Below are positions 1 through 8,022 of a DNA stretch of 64,000 nt, piece by piece (positions within the stretch are counted from its first letter, which is position 1; every line of letters starts with the position of its first letter). The DNA is from Anderseniella sp963700895 (GTDB lineage Bacteria > Pseudomonadota > Alphaproteobacteria > Rhizobiales > Aestuariivirgaceae). The DNA lies in assembly GCA_963700895.1 (NCBI GenBank), contig CAVOZI010000008.1:133574-197573 (forward strand), given 5' to 3'. The notes below the pieces were generated by a model. The model did no database searches and was not told the origin of the DNA. It saw nothing but the letters and a program-made list of their open reading frames with translations. The translations under genes were made by a program, and so were the position numbers.

Positions 1-736
1 GGAAGCCACCCAGGGCAGCGCGCGCAAACGAAGAGCCCATCGAGATGCGTTTGACCCCTGCGGCCTGAAGATTGGTCACGGTGAAGTGCGAGGCCGCCGT
101 ACCGATCACCACGTTGACCGGTTTGCTGACGGCCTCGCAGACCTTTCCGATGTCTGACAGGGACGACAGCCCCGGTGCATAGAGAACGTCCGCCCCGGCT
201 GCCTCGAACGCAATCAGCCGTGATATGGTGTCATCGAGATCCGGCCGGCCATGCAGGAAGTTTTCCGCCCGCGCCGTCAGTATGAACGGCCGCTTCAGTT
301 CGTTGCGCGCATGCACCGCTGCCGAAATCCGCTCCACCGCGTGCTGGAAGTCGATGATCGGCGCATCGTGCTTGCCGGACGTGTCCTCGATGGTGCAGCC
401 GGCAAGCCCCGCTGCAGCAGCCTGCCGGATGGTTTCTGCCACCGTTTCCGGCTTCAGGCCGAAGCCGTTTTCAAGGTCGGCTGAAACCGGTACGTCAACC
501 GCCTTGACGATGGCCTTGCATATGCCCAGCGCTTCTGTGCGCTTGACCTCTCCTGGCCAGTCACGTTTGCCAAGGCTGAAGGCAAAGCCGGCGCTGGTGG
601 TGGCTATGGCCTCGAAGCCCATGGCTTCCAGGATTCGCGCGGAACCCACGTCCCAGGCATTGGGCAGGATAAGCGCCTTGTCCTCGCGCTCATGCAGGCG
701 CGCAAAAAGTTCAGCCTTCTGCTTTGCCGTTGGCAT
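1..736 (-). CDS. Isocitrate lyase/PEP mutase family protein (3' end off the window)
   Basis: About 245 residues are visible and the C-terminus lies beyond the left edge. The fold is the ICL/PEP-mutase TIM barrel: an N-terminal 'LPNAWDVGSAR' (residues 24-34), a metal-binding 'SADLENGFG' (85-93), 'IEDTSGK' (116-122), 'TARAEN' (154-159) and 'ISMGSSFARAALGG' near the edge. The isocitrate-lyase active-site signature KKCGH is absent, so this belongs to the broad 2-methylisocitrate lyase / carboxyphosphonoenolpyruvate mutase-like group and its substrate cannot be named. The ATG at 736 is preceded by GGGAGG 8 bases upstream, which fixes the start. It lies 103 bases downstream of the RACo-like gene on the same strand, with a 9-bp hairpin (803-827) between them, so it may be cotranscribed at reduced level. 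Confidence 0.85.
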   Translation of the reverse strand, partial: MPTAKQKAELFARLHEREDKALILPNAWDVGSARILEAMGFEAIATTSAGFAFSLGKRDWPGEVKRTEALGICKAIVKAVDVPVSADLENGFGLKPETVAETIRQAAAAGLAGCTIEDTSGKHDAPIIDFQHAVERISAAVHARNELKRPFILTARAENFLHGRPDLDDTISRLIAFEAAGADVLYAPGLSSLSDIGKVCEAVSKPVNVVIGTAASHFTVTNLQAAGVKRISMGSSFARAALGGF

Positions 737-839
737 GACCTTGGCCTCCCATGCCGTCCGCTACAATCCAGTGCGCTTCTGGCATGGAAGTCTGACAGGT
801 TTGCAAGCGGGTGCAAGCCCCGCTCGCAGGTTGGGCCGG

Positions 840-2879
840 TTACCGCCGCCGGCGCCGCTGGCGGCCTTCCGAGCCATCGGCGTTGACGGCGAAGATCTCC
901 TTCACTTGCGGCAGGTTCACTTCGCTCGACAGGTTGGGGAACGAGGCGGTCTTGTGCGGAATGGCCATGGCCTCGACGAAATGCTGCTGGAACATCGGTT
1001 CCACCGCCGTTTCGATCTTCTCGATGCGCCGCACCACCTGCTCGATCTCGTCGCGCCCGGCCGTGTTGAGCAGGGCGATGCGCGCGCCCGTGCCCGCGGC
1101 GTTGCCGGCCGAGTATACGTGCTTCAGGTCACAATCGGGGATGAGCCCGAGGATCATCGCGTACTTCACGTCGATATGGCTGCCGAACGCGCCGGCAAGG
1201 CGGATGGTGTCGACGGTCTTGAGGTCCAGCTTGTCCATGAGCAGCTGCACCCCGGCATAGAGCGCGGCCTTGGCCAGCTGAATTGCGCGCACATCGTTCT
1301 GGGTGATCGAGATGAGCGGTTCGCCCTCGCGGATCACGTAAGTGAAGGTGCGTCCGGTCTGCACCACCCTCGGGCTGCGCGAGGCATACGAGCCGTCGAA
1401 CATTCCATCCTGGTTGATGATGCCGGCAAGGTACATCTCGGCGATCACCTCGATGATGCCCGAGCCGCAGATGCCGGTGACGCCGGTTGCGGCGATGTCG
1501 TCGTCAAAGCCCGGCTCATCCGACCACTTGTCGCAACCGATGACCTTGAAGCGGGGTTCCAGCGTTTCCGGATTGATGCGGATGCGCTCGATGGCACCTG
1601 GGGCGGCGCGCTGGCCGCAACTGATCTGTGCGCCTTCAAAGGCCGGGCCGGTGGGCGATGAGCACGCCAGCAGCCGGTCCTTGTTGCCCAGCACGATCTC
1701 GGCATTGGTGCCCACGTCCACCACCAGCATGATCTTGTCCGACAGGTGGGGAGATTCAGAGAGCACCACGCCCGCCGTGTCGGCGCCGACATGGCCGGCA
1801 ATGCACGGCAGCACGTAGACATAGGCGCCGTTGTTCAGCTCCAGGTCGAACTCGCGGGCAGGGCGGGTGACGGCAAGCCCGGTGGCCAGCGCGAACGGCG
1901 CACCACCCAGTTCGGTCGGGTCGATGCCCAGCATCAGATGATGCATGACCGGATTGCCGACCAGCACCACCTCGAGGATCTCGTTCAACTCGACTTCTGC
2001 CTCTTTCGCCACTTCGCGGGCAAGCTGGTTCAGCGCCTCGCGCACCGCGGCGGTCATTTCCTTGTCGCCGCCCGGGTTCATCATCACGTAGGACACCCGG
2101 CTCATCAGGTCTTCGCCAAAGCGGATCTGCGGGTTCATCAACCCGGCCGAAGCCTTGATCTCGCCGGTAGCCAGGTCGCAAAGGTGCGCCGCGATGGTGG
2201 TGGAGCCGACGTCGACCGCCATGCCGTAGGCGCGGTCGTGGAAGCCCGGCCACAGCGCCACGATGCGTGGTACCTTGCCGGCCATGCGGTGATGCACGGC
2301 AACGGTGATGCGCCACTCTCCCTTGCGCAACGCGATCTGCAGCGCCTGCATGATGGCGAGGTCGCACGTCACCTCGTGGATGTTCCACTGGCTTCTCAGC
2401 GCGTCATACACCCGCTCGAGGTCGGAGGAGGGGTGGTGCATGTCGGGCTCTTCCACCACGATGTAGTAGAGCCGGGTGACCGGATCGAGCTTGATGTCGC
2501 GTACTTCAGCGCGCTTGCGGACCACCTGCTTGTGGACCTGGCTTTCCGGCGGCACATCGACGACGCAATCGCCCTGGATAAGGGTCTGACACGACAGTCT
2601 ACGCCCGGCCTTCAGCCCGCGCTTCTCGTCGTAGCGCACCTCGACCTGGGTGACGGGACCCAGGTGTTCGGCCTTCGAGGTGATGCCGTGTTTGGCGAAA
2701 TCGCCGATCGAGGGCACCACCTGGCAGCGTCCGCAAATGGCGCGGCCCCCGCAGACGCTGTCGATGTCGACGCCCAGCGCGCGGGCCGCCTGCAGTACAG
2801 GTGTGCCGAGCGGAAACCGCCCGCGTTTGCCCGATGGCGTGAAGACGATGAGGGCGTCGTCGCGGGTGGTATCTGCCAT
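840..2879 (-). CDS. RACo-like corrinoid-activation protein (2Fe-2S ferredoxin plus ASKHA domain)
   Basis: The 679-residue protein joins an N-terminal [2Fe-2S] ferredoxin to a C-terminal ASKHA ATPase-fold domain (DUF4445 type). Cysteines 43, 49, 52 and 97 form the CX5CX2C...C cluster site. The C-terminal half carries 'AVDVGSTTIAAHL', 'VVDVGTNAEIVLG' and 'LAGAFGSHID'. Family members reduce the inactive Co(II) form of corrinoid methyl-carrier proteins to Co(I) using ATP. It sits 25 bases downstream of the methyltetrahydrofolate methyltransferase gene, which supports a role in a corrinoid methyl-transfer chain. The ATG at 2879 is preferred over an in-frame codon 43 positions further upstream because it follows AGGA and because the longer version would overlap the upstream gene. 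The corrinoid partner is not in the window. Confidence 0.9.
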   Translation of the reverse strand: MADTTRDDALIVFTPSGKRGRFPLGTPVLQAARALGVDIDSVCGGRAICGRCQVVPSIGDFAKHGITSKAEHLGPVTQVEVRYDEKRGLKAGRRLSCQTLIQGDCVVDVPPESQVHKQVVRKRAEVRDIKLDPVTRLYYIVVEEPDMHHPSSDLERVYDALRSQWNIHEVTCDLAIMQALQIALRKGEWRITVAVHHRMAGKVPRIVALWPGFHDRAYGMAVDVGSTTIAAHLCDLATGEIKASAGLMNPQIRFGEDLMSRVSYVMMNPGGDKEMTAAVREALNQLAREVAKEAEVELNEILEVVLVGNPVMHHLMLGIDPTELGGAPFALATGLAVTRPAREFDLELNNGAYVYVLPCIAGHVGADTAGVVLSESPHLSDKIMLVVDVGTNAEIVLGNKDRLLACSSPTGPAFEGAQISCGQRAAPGAIERIRINPETLEPRFKVIGCDKWSDEPGFDDDIAATGVTGICGSGIIEVIAEMYLAGIINQDGMFDGSYASRSPRVVQTGRTFTYVIREGEPLISITQNDVRAIQLAKAALYAGVQLLMDKLDLKTVDTIRLAGAFGSHIDVKYAMILGLIPDCDLKHVYSAGNAAGTGARIALLNTAGRDEIEQVVRRIEKIETAVEPMFQQHFVEAMAIPHKTASFPNLSSEVNLPQVKEIFAVNADGSEGRQRRRRR

Positions 2880-2904
2880 GATCGGTCCTGTTTGCTCGTT
2901 GTAC

Positions 2905-3981
2905 TCAGCCACGCCTGCGGCGGCGGCCTTCACGGTCCCCGCCAGCGCCTTCCGGTTGCTTGCCGGCCGGCTTGTTGAAACGGATCCAGCTCGCGCCCGA
3001 AGGGTCATTGTTCAACAGGAAGTCGGCTGCCTTGATCGCCTCGATCTCCTTCGACGGGGTGCCGGTCATGTGACCCACGCCCAGCAGCGGCGCCAGCACC
3101 GCCGGGTCGATGCCCTCGGGAATGATGATGCCCATCTCGGCCAGCTTGGCGATATGCTCGTCGTACTTCTTGCGGGTGGTCGCAAGCTGTACCGGGTTCA
3201 TGATCGCGCTGGTCATGCCGGCCGCTGCCGCCATCGGCAGGAAGGCGTTGTTGATGCCATGCCGGTTCGGCAGGCCGAACGAGATATTGGAAGCACCGCA
3301 AGTGGTGTTGACGCCCAGTTCCTCGCGCAGCCGCCGGACCAGCGCAAACACCTGCAGGCCGGCTGTGCCCATCGCGCCGATCGGCATCACCAGCGGATCA
3401 ACCACGATGTCATGCGGCTTGATGCCATGATCGGCGGCGCGCTCGACGATCTTCTTGGCCACGGCAAAGCGCACATCCGGGTCTTCTGAAATGCCGGTGT
3501 CGTCGTTGGAAATGGCGACCACCGGAACGTCGTACTTCTTGACCAGTGGCAGCACCAGTTCGAGGCGCTCTTCCTCGCCGGTGACCGAGTTGAGCAGCGG
3601 CCGGCCCTTGGCCGCCTTGAGACCGTTTTCAAGTGCACCGGGAACGGATGAGTCGATGCACAACGGCACGTCCACCAGTGCCTGAACGCGCTCCACCAGT
3701 TCCTTCATCAGCGGCGGCTCGACGAAGTTGTTGTCCGCATAGCGCGGGTCTTCGGCCATCTTGTTGGAGAATACCGCGCCGGAGTTGATGTCCAGCACGG
3801 TGGCGCCGCAGGCAACCTGCTCCAGCGCGTCCTTCTCTACCGTGGTGAAATCGCCGGCTTCGAGTTCAGCTGCAAGTTTCTTGCGGCCCGTCGGGTTGAT
3901 GCGCTCGCCAATGACGCAGAACGGCTGGTCGAAGCCGATCACGACTTCCCTTGTGGCTGAGGCGATAACGGTTCTGGTCAT
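2905..3981 (-). CDS. Methyltetrahydrofolate:corrinoid methyltransferase (pterin-binding domain)
   Basis: This 358-residue protein is a DHPS-like pterin-binding TIM barrel of the MtgA/AcsE/MetH-domain group, which moves a methyl group between a corrinoid protein and tetrahydrofolate. Recognisable elements are 'GERINPTGRKK' (25-35), 'VLDINSG' (62-68), 'CIDSS' (108-112), 'LLNSVTGEEER' (129-139) and 'GASNISFGLPNR' (229-240). The last 40 residues are a polar tail ending in a run of arginines that is longer than the core family needs. The ATG at 3981 follows AAAGGA. In this neighbourhood, with an MttB homologue, a RACo homologue and MetF, the likely direction is methyl-corrinoid to H4folate during catabolism of a methylated amine; the substrate is inferred, not seen. 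Confidence 0.88.
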   Translation of the reverse strand: MTRTVIASATREVVIGFDQPFCVIGERINPTGRKKLAAELEAGDFTTVEKDALEQVACGATVLDINSGAVFSNKMAEDPRYADNNFVEPPLMKELVERVQALVDVPLCIDSSVPGALENGLKAAKGRPLLNSVTGEEERLELVLPLVKKYDVPVVAISNDDTGISEDPDVRFAVAKKIVERAADHGIKPHDIVVDPLVMPIGAMGTAGLQVFALVRRLREELGVNTTCGASNISFGLPNRHGINNAFLPMAAAAGMTSAIMNPVQLATTRKKYDEHIAKLAEMGIIIPEGIDPAVLAPLLGVGHMTGTPSKEIEAIKAADFLLNNDPSGASWIRFNKPAGKQPEGAGGDREGRRRRRG

Positions 3982-4044
3982 GGGAACTTGCGTCCTTTCG
4001 AGGCTCGCGGATTGTCTGGCGTTGGAGGTGCGGCGGCGATGCGG

Positions 4045-4341
4045 TCAGGCCCGGCCGCCATTGTTGATGAGCGCCTTCAGGCGGTCCTTGTCGAAATCGG
4101 ATTCAAGCTTTTCGGCTGCAGCGGTTGCCTCGGCTTCAAGGTCGTCACCGCACTCGACGGGCTCTGCCCGGCGCCATTCGGCAAGGTAGTCGTCGGTGTC
4201 CGCCGCGCCAGAGCGCATTGCCGCCATGTCGATGGCTTCCTGGAACCGGTCCGACAGCATCTTCTTTTCTGCCTTGCGGCCCGCCTTGACGGTCACCTGC
4301 GAGGGGATATCGCGCCAGTATGTAATCACGAGCTGGGCCAT
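4045..4341 (-). CDS. Small 'virulence factor' family protein (98 aa)
   Basis: A 98-residue soluble protein starting MAQLVITYWRDIPSQVTVKAG and ending in an acidic helical stretch. It matches what I know of the small alphaproteobacterial 'virulence factor' domain family, whose biochemical function is not established. It has no signal peptide and no membrane segment. It lies between metF (122 bases upstream) and the methyltetrahydrofolate methyltransferase (63 bases downstream), so it is most simply read as an operon member of the C1 module. The ATG at 4341 is chosen because the protein then begins exactly at the conserved MAQ; a GGGAG sits about 14 bases upstream, which is longer than ideal. 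Confidence 0.75.
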   Translation of the reverse strand: MAQLVITYWRDIPSQVTVKAGRKAEKKMLSDRFQEAIDMAAMRSGAADTDDYLAEWRRAEPVECGDDLEAEATAAAEKLESDFDKDRLKALINNGGRA

Positions 4342-4463
4342 GACGGTATCCGTGTGCTCCCGTTGGATCTTGATTGGTGCAATGAGGTATAGGCGATAAC
4401 CACGCTGTCCAACTGCCGGTATTGCGACAGCCGGAAGCTGAAAACCGACTGCCGGTGCGCCGC

Positions 4464-5372
4464 TCAGGCAGTGGCCATGATGCTGGCGCCGGCTTCGATG
4501 CCGGCCAGCCGGCACGTGCGCTCGACCAGGTCGGGACGGTTCATCGTGTAAATGTGGACATGATCCACGCCTTGCGCCGCCAGACGCACGATCTGGTCGG
4601 CCGCAAGTTCGCATGCCTGTTCCTTGTGCTCGGCCGAGTGGGCCGGCAGCCGCTCGAACAGGTCGAAATACTCTTCCGGCACCCGCGAGCGGCACTTCCT
4701 GGCGAATGAAACCACCTTGTTGAAGTCGTGGATCAGCAGGATGCCGGGGATGATGGGCTGGTGGATGCCGGCCGCACGAACGCGCTCCATGAAGTCGAAG
4801 TAATCGCGGTTGTCGAAGAAGAACTGCGTTATGGCCGCATCCGCGCTTGCTGTCAGCTTGCGCTTCAGGTTGGCGAGGCAGGCCACCGCCGAGTCAGAGG
4901 TCGGATGCACTTCCGGATAGGCGGCAACGTAAACGTCGAAATCGCCACGCTGGGCCAGCGCCCGGGTCAGGTCGGTGGCATTTTCATATCCGCCGGGATG
5001 CGGTTCGTATGCAGCGGTAACGCCCGGCATGTCGCCGCGCAGCGCGAGGATGCCCTTGACCCCTTGCGCTGCGTACCGCTCCACCACCGCATTCGTCTGC
5101 TCGCGGGTCTGGCCGGCGCACGTCAGGTGGCCAACCACATCAATGCCGCCATGATCAATCAACTGGCCGATGGTGCCGAAGGTTGCTTCGCGCGATGTTC
5201 CGCCTGCGCCGTAAGTTACAGACACGAAAGCCGGGTCGTATCGCGCCATGACGTCGGCCAGTTCGGTTATGCCGTCTGCCTGCATGGTCGACCGGGCCGG
5301 AAACACCTCAAACGATACCCTGGGGCCATTGCCGAACTGGAACCGGCCGGACGGAGCGTGGAATATCGACAT
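4464..5372 (-). CDS. metF: Methylenetetrahydrofolate reductase family protein
   Basis: The 302-residue protein has the MetF TIM-barrel pattern: 'VSFEVFPARS' near the N-terminus, 'FVSVTYGAGGTSREATF', 'HLTCAGQTREQ', 'ILALRGDMPG', 'AAYPEVHP', 'ITQFFFDNRDYFDF' and 'PIIPGILLIHDFNKV'. It interconverts methylene- and methyl-tetrahydrofolate using a flavin. In this cluster it could oxidise methyl-H4folate produced from a methylated substrate, or serve methionine synthesis. The ATG at 5372 is preferred to the in-frame ATG at 5387 because GGAGG lies 8 bases before it, inside the would-be extension. A perfect 20-bp palindrome (5386-5405) lies immediately upstream and probably controls the minus-strand operon that starts here. 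It is shorter and more divergent than enterobacterial MetF around the C-terminus. Confidence 0.88.
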   Translation of the reverse strand: MSIFHAPSGRFQFGNGPRVSFEVFPARSTMQADGITELADVMARYDPAFVSVTYGAGGTSREATFGTIGQLIDHGGIDVVGHLTCAGQTREQTNAVVERYAAQGVKGILALRGDMPGVTAAYEPHPGGYENATDLTRALAQRGDFDVYVAAYPEVHPTSDSAVACLANLKRKLTASADAAITQFFFDNRDYFDFMERVRAAGIHQPIIPGILLIHDFNKVVSFARKCRSRVPEEYFDLFERLPAHSAEHKEQACELAADQIVRLAAQGVDHVHIYTMNRPDLVERTCRLAGIEAGASIMATA

Positions 5373-5385
5373 GAGCGCATCCTCC

Positions 5386-5405
5386 ATATAAAGATATCTT
5401 TATAT
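5386..5405. promoter_or_regulatory. Perfect 20-bp palindrome upstream of metF (candidate operator)
   Basis: The bases ATATAAAGATATCTTTATAT read identically on both strands with no mismatch and no spacer. The site ends about 13 bases before the preferred metF start and flanks its ribosome-binding site, so binding there would block transcription or initiation. ArsR-family regulators that sense S-adenosylhomocysteine are known to control metF and related genes in Proteobacteria with short AT-rich palindromes; assigning this site to such a regulator is inference. Confidence 0.6.
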
Positions 5406-5452
5406 ATTTTTCCAAATCTCTCCTGTCAAACGGTTTTGTGCTTGATGGCAGC

Positions 5453-5481
5453 AAAGAGGGGCCAGCTTGCGCCGGCCCCTT
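5453..5481 (-). terminator. Rho-independent terminator of uspA
   Basis: A 7-bp perfect stem (5457-5463 AGGGGCC with 5474-5480 GGCCCCT) and a 10-base loop lie about 33 bases past the uspA stop codon. Read on the minus strand the stem is followed by TCTTT, a short T tract. Confidence 0.6.
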
Positions 5482-5512
5482 CCATCCGATCCGGGTACTT
5501 CCGGTGGCAGCG

Positions 5513-5923
5513 TCAGCGCATCACCAGCACCGGACATTGTGCATGCCGCACCACGCGGGCTGCCGTTGAGCCCAGGAAGTAGTCGGCAAGGCCCGGCTTG
5601 TGCGAGCCGATCACGATCAGGTCTGCGCCGAGGTCATCGGCGGCGTCCAGAATGCCGCTGCCCGGCGTGCCGTGACGCATGTCCGGTTTCGCCTTGATGC
5701 CATTGGCATTGGCGATGTCCTGCAATTCCTGCTCGGCTGCCTTGTGGGTCTTCGCCAGAAGTTCGGACGATATTTCCACCGCCGCATAGGCCGGAATGTC
5801 GTGCACCACGTGCACGATGTGAATGTCCGCATCCTTGCCACCCACCTGTCGCGCCACGTTGATCATCTGTCCGGCGAGTTCACCGTGCGACAGATCGACG
5901 GGAACGAGGATTTTCTTGAACAT
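5513..5923 (-). CDS. Universal stress protein, single UspA domain
   Basis: A 136-residue single-domain universal stress protein. It begins MFKKILVPVDLSHG and ends with the ATP-binding-type motif 'ADLIVIGSHKPGLADYFLGSTAARVVRHAQCPVLVMR', of which 'GSHKPG' and 'GSTAARVVRHA' correspond to the G-2X-G-9X-G(S/T) nucleotide loop. Such proteins are cytoplasmic stress and growth-arrest factors. The ATG at 5923 is chosen because AGGAGG lies about 9 bases upstream and the conserved MFKKILVPVD starts there. A perfect FNR/FixK-type site is centred about 90 bases upstream of the start, so induction under low oxygen is likely. It sits between the two arms of the C1 module but does not obviously belong to it. 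Confidence 0.92.
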   Translation of the reverse strand: MFKKILVPVDLSHGELAGQMINVARQVGGKDADIHIVHVVHDIPAYAAVEISSELLAKTHKAAEQELQDIANANGIKAKPDMRHGTPGSGILDAADDLGADLIVIGSHKPGLADYFLGSTAARVVRHAQCPVLVMR

Positions 5924-6005
5924 CTGGGCAGCCCTCCTGCTCTCAAGGGCCAACCACGGCCCGTTGTCTTCACAGCAAGCCTCCCACGCTGCCCGGCCGC
6001 GGGCA

Positions 6006-6019
6006 TTGATCCTTATCAA
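6006..6019. promoter_or_regulatory. Perfect FNR/FixK-type operator upstream of uspA
   Basis: The bases TTGATCCTTATCAA match the TTGAT-N4-ATCAA consensus exactly. The centre is about 90 bases before the uspA ATG and about 139 bases before the divergent mttB-like ATG. FnrL and FixK proteins of alphaproteobacteria bind this motif and activate genes under oxygen limitation. Confidence 0.75.
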
Positions 6020-6151
6020 CGCAGCTGGATCGGCTCATACCGGCAACGCCACTGGTCGCAATTGCACCATGACAGGACGCATGGCCGGAAGAAGCATCCG
6101 TTCAGTCGGCCTATCAAGGTGTTAGTTTTCTTCAACAGATGGAAAAATCCG

Positions 6152-7723
6152 ATGGCTGTAGAGCCCGAAGTTTCTGCTGAACCTGCCGGTGAACGCCGTG
6201 GCCGACGCGCTGGCGGTGGCGCCGAGAGCCGCCGTGCCGCCCGCCGGGGTGGCGGCGTCAAGGCCTTTCGCTACATCAAGCGCGAGATCCCGCTTTACGA
6301 GGTGCTCGGCGAGGAAGGTCTCAGCCTGATCGAGAACAACTGCGAAACCGTTCTGCAGGAAGTCGGCATCGACTTCCGCGACGACGCCGAAGCCCTGCAG
6401 ATGTGGAAGGACGCCGGCGCCGACGTGAAGGCAGAGCGCGTGCGCTTTCCCAAGGGGCTGGTGCGCGGCCTGATCAAGACGGCGCCGTCGCAGTTCACCC
6501 AGTATGCCCGTAACCCCGAGCGCAACGTCGTCATCGGCGGCGATCACACCGTGTTTGCACCGGTTTACGGCCCGCCGTTCGTGCGCGATCTGCAGGGCGG
6601 CCGCCGCTATGCCACCATCGAGGACTTCCGCAACTTCGTGAAGCTGGCCTACATGGCACCGGCCATGCACCATTCGGGCGGTACTGTCTGCGAGCCTGTC
6701 GACATTCCCGTCGCCAAGCGTCACCTCGACATGGTCTACAGCCACATCCGGTATTCCGACAAGCCGTTCATGGGCTCGGTGACCGCGCCCGAGCGTGCAG
6801 AAGACAGCGTGACCATGGCGAAGATGGTTTTCGGCGACGAGTTCGTCGACCAGAACTGCGTGCTGATCAACCTGATCAACGCCAACTCGCCAATGGTGTT
6901 CGACGAGACCATGGTGGGGGCGTTGAAGGTCTATGCCCGCGCCGGGCAGGCCACGGTCATCTCGCCGTTCATCCTGGCTGGCGCCATGTCGCCGGTTACC
7001 GTCATCGGCACATTGACGCAGATTCTCGCCGAGGCATCGGTGGGCATGGCGTTTGCCCAGCTTTGCCGCCCCGGTGCGCCGGTGGTGTTCGGCACCTTTG
7101 CCTCGTCCATGTCGATGCAGTCGGGCGCGCCCACTTTCGGCACACCCGAGCCTGCCCACGTGCTGTTCGGCGCGGCTCAGCTCGCCCGCCGCCTCGGCGT
7201 GCCGTTCCGTTCCGGCGGCAGCCTGTGCGCCTCCAAGGTGCCCGATGCCCAGGCAGCCCATGAGAGCTCGAACACGCTGTTTCCCGGCGTACTGGCCGGC
7301 GTCAACTTCATGCTGCACGCCGCCGGCTGGCTGGAAGGTGGCCTGGTGTCGAGCTACGAGAAGTTCATCATCGACTGCGACCAGCTGTCGATGATGCAGC
7401 GCTTCACTTCGGGCGTTGACCTGAGCGAGAACGGCCAGGCGATGGATGCCATCGAGGAAGTCGGGCCCGGCAACCATTTTCTCGGCTGTGCCCACACCCA
7501 GCGCAACTTCGAGGATGCCTTCTGGCGCTCCAGCATCGCCGACAACAACTCCTTCGAGCAGTGGCTTGCTGAAGGCTCGCTCGACGCCGCCCAGCGCGCC
7601 AACATCACCTGGCAGCGGCAGCTGGCCGAGTATGTGGCGCCTGATCTGGACGAAAGCCTCGATGAGCAGCTGCAGGCATTCATGACCGCCCGCAAGCTGG
7701 ACTTGCCTGACAGCGTGTCCTGA
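6152..7723 (+). CDS. Trimethylamine methyltransferase (MttB) family protein, non-pyrrolysine
   Basis: The 523-residue protein aligns with the MttB superfamily through 'YIKREIPLYEVLGEEGLSLI', 'TGTVCEPVD'-like 'GGTVCEPVDIPVAKRH', 'SPFILAGAMSPVTVIGTLTQ' and 'RSGGSLCASKVPDAQA'. No in-frame TAG interrupts it, so it is a non-pyrrolysine member, the class that includes MtgB glycine-betaine methyltransferase. Family enzymes move a methyl group from a quaternary amine to a cognate corrinoid protein. A basic, low-complexity tail rich in Arg, Gly and Ala (residues 13-36) precedes the domain. The ATG at 6152 is the first start that leaves only this tail; only a weak GGA precedes it. It diverges from uspA and ends at a strong terminator. 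The substrate (betaine, proline betaine, carnitine or other) cannot be told from sequence. Confidence 0.88.
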   Translation: MAVEPEVSAEPAGERRGRRAGGGAESRRAARRGGGVKAFRYIKREIPLYEVLGEEGLSLIENNCETVLQEVGIDFRDDAEALQMWKDAGADVKAERVRFPKGLVRGLIKTAPSQFTQYARNPERNVVIGGDHTVFAPVYGPPFVRDLQGGRRYATIEDFRNFVKLAYMAPAMHHSGGTVCEPVDIPVAKRHLDMVYSHIRYSDKPFMGSVTAPERAEDSVTMAKMVFGDEFVDQNCVLINLINANSPMVFDETMVGALKVYARAGQATVISPFILAGAMSPVTVIGTLTQILAEASVGMAFAQLCRPGAPVVFGTFASSMSMQSGAPTFGTPEPAHVLFGAAQLARRLGVPFRSGGSLCASKVPDAQAAHESSNTLFPGVLAGVNFMLHAAGWLEGGLVSSYEKFIIDCDQLSMMQRFTSGVDLSENGQAMDAIEEVGPGNHFLGCAHTQRNFEDAFWRSSIADNNSFEQWLAEGSLDAAQRANITWQRQLAEYVAPDLDESLDEQLQAFMTARKLDLPDSVS

Positions 7724-7764
7724 TACCGGGCCGCGGGCATCTGAACGCAGGCTCCTGTCAATGT

Positions 7765-7804
7765 GGCGCACCGGCTTCGAACGCTGGTGCGCCTTTCTTT
7801 TTGT
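7765..7804 (+). terminator. Rho-independent terminator of the mttB-like gene
   Basis: An 8-bp perfect stem (GGCGCACC at 7765-7772 with GGTGCGCC at 7786-7793) is followed by TTTCTTTTT. It begins 42 bases after the mttB-like stop codon. The remainder of the 7724-8022 interval shows no gene. Confidence 0.85.
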
Positions 7805-8022
7805 CTCAAAACCACATTTTCATGTCGCGTTTCGGTAGTGCGGCAGCCGCACGGCTGCTGTCATTCTGTCGCAGCTCTGCAAATGTCACAACTTGGAGAG
7901 CGTTTCCGGCCCCAGGTCTTGCACGCAAGCGTATGGCTGTTAGGGTATGCACAGTGAAGTACAGCAATTCCGTTCCGGGAGGCTGGACCACTTCGAGTTG
8001 AAACGGGAGGAGGAACCCCTTT

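Noticed and set aside
803..827. Hairpin between the RACo-like and ICL/PEPM genes as a terminator or cobalamin riboswitch
   Set aside because: The 9-bp stem has no T tract on the minus strand and none of the conserved cobalamin riboswitch elements were seen.
225..1661. Long plus-strand frame opposite the ICL/PEPM and RACo-like genes
   Set aside because: It is the complementary-strand shadow of two well-supported genes and its product resembles no family. The many other long antisense frames in this GC-rich window were set aside for the same reason.
6152..7723. Pyrrolysine-containing MttB
   Set aside because: No in-frame TAG exists in the gene, so it belongs to the non-pyrrolysine group.
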